Source: CAYVTZ01 sp964454685
GTDB taxonomy: Bacteria; Bacillota; Clostridia; Christensenellales; Christensenellaceae
Reading direction: 5' to 3'
Length of the DNA stretch: 64,000 nucleotides
Assembly: GCA_964454685.1 (NCBI GenBank)
Contig: CAYVTZ010000001.1
Coordinates: 1-64,000 of the forward strand
Part shown: positions 57,905 to 64,000 of the stretch, one piece after another
Position numbering within the stretch: the first letter of the stretch is position 1
How the letters are laid out: every line of letters starts with the position of its first letter
Made by a program: the position numbers and the translations under genes
The notes under the pieces: generated by a model
Told to the model about the DNA's origin: nothing
The model's database searches: none
Seen by the model: only the letters and a program-made list of their open reading frames with translations

Positions 57905-60214
57905 TCACCCCGCCGATGCAGCCAATCCCTCGGCAATTGCCGCATCGTTGGCGATCAGCTCTGCCGTCTTTGCATCAAATTCCTTCTGTGTTGCCACACG
58001 CACACCCGTCATCTGGTGCTTCGCATCGCGCACAGCATACACATCAATCTCTCCGGCATTTTTATCAGCTTGATATGCGGTAATCGAGCCCGTGCCCATG
58101 CCTTCACTGTTATACACCATATTGTCATCTTCGAAATAGCGAACCTGCTTACCATTGTAATACATACGGTACGTCTTTGCATCGTAGGTCACACCAAAGG
58201 CAACATAAGGCTTGTAAATGCTGGAATCAGACTTGCCCGATACTTCCGTGGAGACACCGGCCTCACTTCTAGCGTAGCGGTATCCCTCTTCGGAAGCATC
58301 GATCAGCTTATGCTCCGCCACGGCCGTTTCTATCGCCTTGTACTCCTCAGCAACAGCCTCCATCGCCTTTCCCTCCTTAGCCGCAACCTCCGTCGCCACA
58401 TCCTCTGTGACAGTCACCTCGCCGGAATTGCCACCCGCGAACAGCTCACGCGAATAGGTTCTTGCGTCAAACACCACCTGCGGATCGGGCTTCATACCGA
58501 TGATCGTTCCCGCCGGACGCACCGTAGCATCCTCGATTTTTTGGTCTAAAAGCGTCCGAACCGTATGCACGTCCACAACACCTTTGGGGGTAAAGTGCGT
58601 TGCACCTTCCCAGTTCTCACTTGACGGTACGTTGTCATCAAAAAACCACCGCACCAGCTGTCCTTCATAGTAAAGCTCATCCTTCTGCGCGTCGTACGTC
58701 ACACCAAACGGCTCACATTTCTCGTACACTTCCAGGCTCTTTGCCGAAGTTTGCCTTGCAGTAAGGTCCCAGCTTGTAATAGTCCCCGTTGCCGCATCCT
58801 GCGTGACCGCCACGTCCTCCGCCGCGCTCGCAATCGTCTGATTCGTGTCATACATCGTGGAATATATCCCCTGCACATAGCGCACGCCGCGCTTCATCTG
58901 CTCTAGTTGTTCCTCCCACAGCGCATACACCGCATCCACATCTCCCTGTGTCCATTCCTGAACTTCACCATTCAGGCTGCCCCGATAAAAATATTTCACT
59001 TCCTGCGCCATCAGTGCGTCCATCTGCGCTTTCTGATCTTTCATCCACACTTCAAATTCATCAATGTCCCAATATAGCACCTGATCGGATGCGTCCGGAT
59101 TCATCGCAAGATATTCCGCCTCCGTCATAAAGGTATCCTCCGGATATTTGGCGAAAATGCCTGCCACAACCCCTTGATTGTCCTCTTTTCCTGTCTTTGC
59201 GGATGTGGCAAATGCAGTTGTCATCCCCATCACCAGCACCACCGCCACGATGATTGCTATCACCGATGTTTTCTTGTATTTCATAATCGCGTTTATCCTT
59301 TCTACCACAGCGCGTCTGCTGAAATGGCTAACCAGCGGCGCAAAGCTCGTTTGCTCCTTTTGTCTGCCCAACAGCGTCAGCGCATAGGACGAAACAGATT
59401 CCTGCCCAAACAGGCGAATCACACGCTCATCACACGAAAGCTCCAAATCCCGATTTCCTATTACCATCATCACCCACACCAGCGGGTTAAACCAGTGCAC
59501 GCACAGCGCCGCCGCCAGCAACATTTTCCACAGCGTGTCCCACCGCCGGATATGCACCCACTCATGCGCCAAAATATAGGATAGTGATTGCTCATCTGCC
59601 CAGTTTGTGTGCTTGGGCAGCAGAATCACCGGACGCAGTATACCATAGGTCAACGGCGACGCAATGCGGTCAGAAACGCGTATCTGCACGCGTCTGCGCA
59701 ACGGATGCGCCTTCAGCCATGCAAGCGCCTGCGCATTGTCTGCGGGCAGCGAGGTCTTAAATTCCCGATAGCAGCGCACATAACTCACAATAAAAAATAT
59801 TGTTATTGCTGCCGCGCCAATCATCCATGCCAGTAGCAGTGGGGAAATCGGCAATACCGTTTGCTCAACGGTTGCGCTCCCCGCTTCCACCGTCGTCATC
59901 CCCGCCTCCAGCGCCGCCAAATTGTATCGCGCTTCCGTTGGCGGCAGTATCTCGGTCTGCGGTGCCTGCATCAGGTTTTGCTCTATGGGCGCAGCGTGTT
60001 GCGCCGCTGGCATAACTGTACTTGGGAATAGGGTATATAAACTAAAATTTGAGGAAATGGAAAACGGAATCAGCAATCGGCACACCGCCACCAGCCACAA
60101 CACCAGAAAAGTCGCCTTGGGCAAAGAATTCTTGCCCAGCGCACGAACCCCGATAATCGCCGCAATCAATACGGCTGCTTGTAAGCTCATAGTCAGCAGC
60201 GTCATGTCTATCAC
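57905..60214 (-). CDS. BlaR1/MecR1-type M56 metallopeptidase with novel C-terminal repeat region
   Basis: A 769-residue membrane protein: N-terminal half with about four to five membrane helices and the M56 zinc-peptidase motif HEWVH (LAHEWVHIRRWD near residue 215), a last helix (SVIAIIVAVVLVMGMTTA near 318) and a ~430-residue outer part. In BlaR1 the outer part is a penicillin-binding sensor with SxxK; here it is different: two related blocks PFGVTYDAQKDELYYEGQLV and AFGVTYDAKTYRMYYNGKQV, separated by a long Ala/Glu/Val-rich segment, and no SxxK/SxN/KTG set was seen. It probably senses another signal and cleaves the BlaI repressor. GTG at 60214 overlaps the blaI stop; ATG at 60205 is the alternative. 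Confidence 0.88.
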   Translation of the reverse strand: MIDMTLLTMSLQAAVLIAAIIGVRALGKNSLPKATFLVLWLVAVCRLLIPFSISSNFSLYTLFPSTVMPAAQHAAPIEQNLMQAPQTEILPPTEARYNLAALEAGMTTVEAGSATVEQTVLPISPLLLAWMIGAAAITIFFIVSYVRCYREFKTSLPADNAQALAWLKAHPLRRRVQIRVSDRIASPLTYGILRPVILLPKHTNWADEQSLSYILAHEWVHIRRWDTLWKMLLAAALCVHWFNPLVWVMMVIGNRDLELSCDERVIRLFGQESVSSYALTLLGRQKEQTSFAPLVSHFSRRAVVERINAIMKYKKTSVIAIIVAVVLVMGMTTAFATSAKTGKEDNQGVVAGIFAKYPEDTFMTEAEYLAMNPDASDQVLYWDIDEFEVWMKDQKAQMDALMAQEVKYFYRGSLNGEVQEWTQGDVDAVYALWEEQLEQMKRGVRYVQGIYSTMYDTNQTIASAAEDVAVTQDAATGTITSWDLTARQTSAKSLEVYEKCEPFGVTYDAQKDELYYEGQLVRWFFDDNVPSSENWEGATHFTPKGVVDVHTVRTLLDQKIEDATVRPAGTIIGMKPDPQVVFDARTYSRELFAGGNSGEVTVTEDVATEVAAKEGKAMEAVAEEYKAIETAVAEHKLIDASEEGYRYARSEAGVSTEVSGKSDSSIYKPYVAFGVTYDAKTYRMYYNGKQVRYFEDDNMVYNSEGMGTGSITAYQADKNAGEIDVYAVRDAKHQMTGVRVATQKEFDAKTAELIANDAAIAEGLAASAG

Positions 60215-60570
60215 CCGCGTTGTTCAATCATTTGTGTCAAACGTTTCATCGTTTCGTCCGAGATATGTTTCCGATCCAGCAAGGATGCAAACAGTAGGTC
60301 AGTGGAGCCGTCAAACATCTTGTCAATCAGCTCATCCACTTCCTGCTCCTGCGCTTCTCCTTTGCTGATGAGGGCGTGGCAGATGAAGTTTGGTTCCCTG
60401 CGTTCCACCGCGCCCTTGTCTAAAAGCTTTTTGATGACCGTATAGGTCGTGTTACGGTTCCAGCCCGTCTGTTCCTTTAAAAGTTTGGCAAGCTGACCAG
60501 CAGTCAAATCGCCCTCCTTCCACAATGCTTCCATTATTTTCAATTCAGAATCGAATAATTTGATTTCCAT
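60211..60570 (-). CDS. BlaI/MecI-type repressor
   Basis: A 119-residue winged-helix repressor: LFDSELKIMEALWKEGDLTAGQLAKLL, TTYTVIKKLLDKGAVERREPN, then a C-terminal dimerisation helix (VDELIDKMFDGSTDLLFASLL). It binds its own promoter and is inactivated by proteolysis through BlaR1. Start at 60570 with AAGGAGA, inside a longer frame. Operator cluster at 60586-60641. Confidence 0.93.
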   Translation of the reverse strand: MEIKLFDSELKIMEALWKEGDLTAGQLAKLLKEQTGWNRNTTYTVIKKLLDKGAVERREPNFICHALISKGEAQEQEVDELIDKMFDGSTDLLFASLLDRKHISDETMKRLTQMIEQRG

Positions 60571-60585
60571 GGTTTCGTCTCCTTG

Positions 60586-60641
60586 ACTATTGCAATAGTT
60601 GTGCACAACTCAATACTATCACAGTAGTCACTCTATGTCAA
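60586..60641 (-). promoter_or_regulatory. BlaI-type promoter and operator cluster
   Basis: Minus strand TTGACA (60641-60636), 17 bases, TAGTAT (60618-60613). The region carries palindromes ACTATTGCAATAGT (60586-60599), AGTTGTGCACAACT (60597-60610) and imperfect ACTATCACAGTAGT (60615-60628), similar to the ACTACA/TGTAGT half-sites of BlaI/MecI operators, covering the -10 box, start and leader. BlaI would repress its own operon. Confidence 0.7.
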
Positions 60642-60804
60642 TGACTATTTTAGCAATCTGCTCAAATCACCGAATTCTTTCAAATTTAATAATTCCGACC
60701 AGCAAAGCTTGCCTCGATGGCATAAAGCGGTGTGCAATTTGCCTTTCTTGTATCAAAAGCTTTCTTCCTCACCTACATAGCCGTGGGTTTTCCTCATGCT
60801 CAAC

Positions 60805-60841
60805 CGCAAAAAAGCACCCTGCTTGTCCAGCTGAGTGCCTT
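60805..60841 (-). terminator. Terminator of the sugar ABC operon
   Basis: Minus-strand AAGGCAC (60841-60835) pairs with GTGCTTT (60817-60811), one G-T pair, 17-base loop, then TTTTTTGCGG. Lies about 27 bases after the permease stop. Confidence 0.65.
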
Positions 60842-60867
60842 TGCTTGTCTTTTGTTCGTTCTTTGTT

Positions 60868-61848
60868 TTATCTGCCCTTATCTTTATGCTGCAACAGCAC
60901 GGCGATAATAATAATCGCGCCCTTCACCGCATTCACCAGATAAACGTCCATGCCCATAATCGTCAGAATGTTGTTGATGATACCCATGATTAGGATACCA
61001 AACAGCGTGCCGATCATGTTGCCCTTGCCGCCTTCCATTGCGATCCCGCCAACCACTGCCATCGCAATGGCGTTCAGCTCGTATCCATTACCGGAGGAAG
61101 ATGAGTTCATGGAGTTCATGCGCGAACCTTCCATCACGGCCGCGATCGCAACCGAGATACCCAGCAGCACAAAGGCCATGATCTTCACCAAGTCGGTGTT
61201 GATACCCGAAAGCCGTGTCGCTTGCTCGTTGGAGCCCACCGCATAAATTCTGCGTCCCAAAACGGTATATTTGGAAATGTAGAAGTATGCAACAAACACC
61301 ACAAGGAAAATGACAATCATCAGCGGGAATGCACCGCCCAGCTCCGTATTGGAGATCAGTTTAAAGGAATCCACCTTGCCCGTCACACCGCCGGAGGACA
61401 TGGCAAAAATAGAGAGCGATCGGTACACGTATTGCAAGCCTAGTGTCACGATGAAGGATGGCACACGCCCCTTCGTCACGATAAACCCTGCGCCAAAGGA
61501 TAGCGCGCAGCTAAACAGGATTGCAATGATAATCGCCAGCACAATGCTGCCCGTCGCATTCAGCACCGCAAACATCAAAAGCCCGACAATGACCAGTTGT
61601 GATCCAACCGAAAGATCGATATTGCCGGATATAATGACAAATGCCATACCAAATGCAATAATGCCGATTACCGAGTTGTTACGCAGAATATTGATAAAGT
61701 TCTGCGCATCCCAGAATTTTGTCGGATCGCCGTATTTGATTGTAACGGCAACCACCGCGCCCACAATGACGCCGATTGTAATCAGTACAATGCTGTACTC
61801 ACGCGTCAGCTTGTGCCAAATTGAATTATGATTTTTAACCTTTTCCAT
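60868..61848 (-). CDS. Sugar ABC importer permease (RbsC/MglC-type)
   Basis: A 326-residue inner-membrane permease with about eight to ten hydrophobic segments (IVLITIGVIVGAVVAVTIKYG; GIIAFGMAFVIISGNIDLSVGS motif near 65). RbsC/XylH-type channel of a monosaccharide importer. Its ATG overlaps the ATPase stop by one base (TGATG). Last gene of an operon binding protein - ATPase - permease. Confidence 0.93.
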   Translation of the reverse strand: MEKVKNHNSIWHKLTREYSIVLITIGVIVGAVVAVTIKYGDPTKFWDAQNFINILRNNSVIGIIAFGMAFVIISGNIDLSVGSQLVIVGLLMFAVLNATGSIVLAIIIAILFSCALSFGAGFIVTKGRVPSFIVTLGLQYVYRSLSIFAMSSGGVTGKVDSFKLISNTELGGAFPLMIVIFLVVFVAYFYISKYTVLGRRIYAVGSNEQATRLSGINTDLVKIMAFVLLGISVAIAAVMEGSRMNSMNSSSSGNGYELNAIAMAVVGGIAMEGGKGNMIGTLFGILIMGIINNILTIMGMDVYLVNAVKGAIIIIAVLLQHKDKGR

Positions 61849-63377
61849 CAGACCGCTCCTTCTTTTGCAATTTCACCGCCGGTGGATAAAATCATGATGG
61901 CTTCTTCCGTCATTTCTGACCGATCCAGTTCTCCCCTCAGCTCACCATGATACATCACCAATACGCGGTCACATATCTTCAAAACTTCCTGCGATTCGCC
62001 CGACGTGATGATGATTCCCATGCCGGAGCGTGCCAATTCCATAATAATATGGTATATCTCATTCTTTGCGCCCACATCCACGCCCTGCGTCGGATTGGAC
62101 AAAATCATGATTTCCGGATGCGCTGCAATCCACTTTGCCAACACAACCTTTTGTTGGTTTCCGCCCGAAAGGCTGACAATCAAATTGTCCAAATCCGCAA
62201 CCTTGATGTTCAGCTTTTCCTTATATTCTTCCGCCAGCTTGCGTTCCTTCGCCCGCTTAAGCGCCAATCCAGTTCGATATTTCTCCAGCGTGACAATGGT
62301 CATGTTGTCCACCACAGAAAGATCCTTGATGATTGCATTCTCCTTACGATTGGAGGGCAGCATCCCGATCCCCAGCTTTTTCGCTTTTGTCGGATGGTTG
62401 TAACGAACCGCCTTGCCATCCTTTAAAATATTCCCGCCTTTCAGCGGCAAATTACCAAACAGCGCGCGTACCAGTTCATCCTTGCCATCGCCCAGCAGTC
62501 CGGTGATTCCCAAAATCTCGCCGGCATGCAGCTCAAAGCTAACGTCCTTCACGCGCGTATCCACCGAAATATTTTTCGCTTCAAATATAACGTCTCCAAT
62601 GTCATGCGGCTCAAAGACGTCCACATCCAAAACGTTTTTTCCGACCATCATGCGGGCGATATCTACCTGCCCGACTTTCTGATCCCCCGTCGCGGTAAAG
62701 TCCAGCGTTCCGGCATTTTCACCGTTACGCAGCACCGTAGCGCTGTCACAAAACTCCACAACTTCACCCAGCTTGTGCGAAATGAAAATGATGGAAGCCC
62801 CCTGCGTCTGCGTTAACTTTTTCATCACGCTAAACACATTTTCCACTTCTTTTTGCGTCAAAGACGTGGTCGGCTCATCCATTATAATCAGCTTCGCATC
62901 CATCAGCACCGCACGTGCAATCTCTACAATCTGCTTGTAGGACGCTTGCAAATCACGCACCATCGCTCTGGGATCAATCTTCACGTGCATCCGCTCAAAC
63001 ACCTGCCGTGTTTGCTCGATCATGGCTTTCGCATCGATTTTTCCCAGTTTTGATTTGAGTTCGCGGCCCAAAAACAGGTTTTCATACACGGTTAAGTCGT
63101 TGACAACGTTCAGTTCCTGATGCACAAACGCAATGCCCTTTTCCTGCGCTGCGGCAGCACTGGGAATGCTCACATTGTCCTTGCCCAGCAGGGAAATCTC
63201 CCCACTGTCCTTATCAATCACGCCGCCTAAAATATTCATCAAGGTCGTCTTGCCCGCGCCATTTTCGCCTAGCAGCGCGTGGATTTCCTGCGGTTTGACC
63301 ACAAAGTCAACCTCTTTGAGTACTTGGACGCCACTGAAAGATTTATTGATTTTACTCATCTTCAAGGCATATTCCAT
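61848..63377 (-). CDS. Sugar ABC importer ATPase (RbsA/MglA-type)
   Basis: A 509-residue tandem ABC ATPase: first half with Walker A GENGAGKT near residue 35, LQASYKQIVEIAR signature and MDEPTTSL; second half with a degenerate Walker A GLLGDGKDEL near 290, the signature SLSGGNQQKVVLAKW near 405 and SNPTQGVD. Energises ribose/xylose/galactose-type uptake. Start at 63377 with GAGGGA; substrate not predictable. Confidence 0.94.
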   Translation of the reverse strand: MEYALKMSKINKSFSGVQVLKEVDFVVKPQEIHALLGENGAGKTTLMNILGGVIDKDSGEISLLGKDNVSIPSAAAAQEKGIAFVHQELNVVNDLTVYENLFLGRELKSKLGKIDAKAMIEQTRQVFERMHVKIDPRAMVRDLQASYKQIVEIARAVLMDAKLIIMDEPTTSLTQKEVENVFSVMKKLTQTQGASIIFISHKLGEVVEFCDSATVLRNGENAGTLDFTATGDQKVGQVDIARMMVGKNVLDVDVFEPHDIGDVIFEAKNISVDTRVKDVSFELHAGEILGITGLLGDGKDELVRALFGNLPLKGGNILKDGKAVRYNHPTKAKKLGIGMLPSNRKENAIIKDLSVVDNMTIVTLEKYRTGLALKRAKERKLAEEYKEKLNIKVADLDNLIVSLSGGNQQKVVLAKWIAAHPEIMILSNPTQGVDVGAKNEIYHIIMELARSGMGIIITSGESQEVLKICDRVLVMYHGELRGELDRSEMTEEAIMILSTGGEIAKEGAV

Positions 63378-63632
63378 TACTGTATCCCTCATATCTTACT
63401 GATTTTGTGATGACTTCCATGCTTTGCAACAAGCAAATCATATCATGATTAACATCAAATGTCAGCAGCAATCTCTATGTTTTTCTCTCAAAAACCACTG
63501 CTGAAACGATTAAAAAAACAAATCTTTTCAATCCGCAAAAAATTACTTACCAAAAACAAGTCCATAATCAGTTTTAATTCAGATAAAAAAAGATTGTGTG
63601 GGCAAATCTACCCGGTTTCATCAGTCATTTTT

Positions 63633-63664
63633 TTTGCACACCCGACTGTTGTCGGGTGTGCAAA
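63633..63664. repeat. 14-bp hairpin after the sugar-binding protein gene
   Basis: TTTGCACACCCGAC (63633-63646) pairs perfectly with GTCGGGTGTGCAAA (63651-63664) around TGTT. In the minus direction it lies between the binding protein and ATPase genes; it can stabilise the binding-protein mRNA and lower downstream expression. T tract (63627-63634) on the plus strand precedes the stem. Confidence 0.7.
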
Positions 63665-63685
63665 CTTCAAGTGTTCAACTATTGA

Positions 63686-64000
63686 TTAATAAGGTGCCTC
63701 TTCGGTAATACCGTAGGATTTCAGATAATCTTCATAGTTGGTGCGGTCAACATTCTGCGGGGGGATGATCAGGCGGTTTTCAGCGTCAACGCCCGGATCC
63801 TCACCTTTGATGATTTTGTCAACCAGCTTGATCGCATCAGCGATCATGTAAGGCGGATATGTCTGAGAAGAAACCCAGATATTCTCATATTCCGGCTCGG
63901 TCATCATCTTGAAGTAAGATTTGTCTCCGCCACCACCCGTGATCACTTTGATGTCATCGCGGCCGGCTTCTTTGATCGCCTGCAGGATACCCTTGGACAT
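63686..64000 (-). CDS. Sugar ABC importer substrate-binding protein, C-terminal part
   Basis: The C-terminal 104 residues of a periplasmic-binding-protein-like (Peripla_BP_4 / RbsB-type) protein: ILQAIKEAGRDDIKVITGGGGDKSYFKMM, then WVSSQTYPPYMIADAIKLVDKIIKGEDP and the C-terminal LKSYGI. The true start lies beyond the window end. Substrate unknown. It is first in an operon with the RbsA/RbsC-type genes, separated by 308 bases and a hairpin. Confidence 0.85.
   Translation of the reverse strand: MSKGILQAIKEAGRDDIKVITGGGGDKSYFKMMTEPEYENIWVSSQTYPPYMIADAIKLVDKIIKGEDPGVDAENRLIIPPQNVDRTNYEDYLKSYGITEEAPY

Noticed and set aside
1..64000. CRISPR arrays, insertion sequences, integrases or phage genes
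   Set aside because: No direct-repeat array, transposase or integrase-like frame was seen in any part of the window.

Overview
The window reads as a chromosomal stretch of a Clostridia-like Firmicute with a moderate G+C content. The evidence is Gram-positive-type genes and signals: strong AGGAGG-type ribosome sites, long-form HPF, Rho, DtxR-FeoAB, BlaI/BlaR1, GBS-Bsp-like cell-wall repeats, DegV, DUF1846, DUF1934, a DUF6951-type protein and an apparent Re-citrate-synthase-like enzyme. No phage, transposase, CRISPR array or rRNA was seen. Two tRNAs are present: tRNA-Pro(GGG), cut by the window edge, and tRNA-Thr(GGU). Genus cannot be assigned from what is visible.

Layout. 1-6.3 kb: tRNA-Pro, a Gfo/Idh oxidoreductase with secA (minus), then hpf (plus) with its own promoter, a tiny leader ORF, a terminator and a folded, possibly non-coding segment before a metallophosphoesterase. 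6.5-8.6 kb: a MATE exporter and a TetR regulator diverging from one symmetrical promoter/operator. 9-16 kb (minus): a Tim44-like zinc-ribbon membrane protein, a DUF4432 epimerase-like protein, rho, DUF1846, an MBL-fold hydrolase and DUF1934. 16-20 kb: a small zinc-ribbon protein, DUF454, a lipoprotein, an ECF S component and a Bsp-repeat glucosaminidase. 20-23 kb: feoA-feoB-Cys-rich protein with a divergent DtxR regulator. 23-27.7 kb: alpha/beta hydrolase, M24 peptidase, then a tight operon (28-residue membrane peptide, ApbE, NusG-domain-II protein, Gx transporter, YdeI). 27.8-31.3 kb: polytopic membrane protein, B-repeat surface protein, DegV. 31.7-34.5 kb: aspartate aminotransferase and a Re-citrate-synthase/isopropylmalate-synthase-like enzyme. 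34.6-40.5 kb: TfoX-C protein, secreted EEP-family protein, then a long structured leader followed by Lrp-aminotransferase-HAD-DUF362-DUF6951. 40.5-44.5 kb: autoregulated His-tailed MarR and two tandem TPR-GGDEF proteins. 44.6-50.2 kb: a five-gene peptide ABC importer. 50.4-54.3 kb: sigma-factor remnant, His/Cys-rich secreted repeat protein, MATE exporter, AraC-GNAT fusion, SDR with an altered active site. 54.7-57.7 kb: tRNA-Thr, small membrane protein, DUF5131, PfkB-type sugar kinase. 57.9-60.6 kb: BlaI/BlaR1 pair with an unusual BlaR1 sensor region. 60.9-64 kb: sugar ABC importer, with its binding protein cut by the window end.

Most promising for a second look: (i) the ~155-nt leader before the Lrp gene, which can fold into a riboswitch-like multi-helix junction behind a good promoter; (ii) the folded 4962-5128 segment next to hpf, possibly the hpf-associated raiA-type RNA; (iii) the perfectly symmetrical bidirectional promoter-operator at 7966-7999; (iv) BlaR1 carrying a duplicated YDA-x-YY-x-G repeat instead of a penicillin-binding sensor; (v) the short Cys- and His-rich proteins. 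No clearly new defence or mobile system was found. All functional calls are from reading motifs; no search was run.
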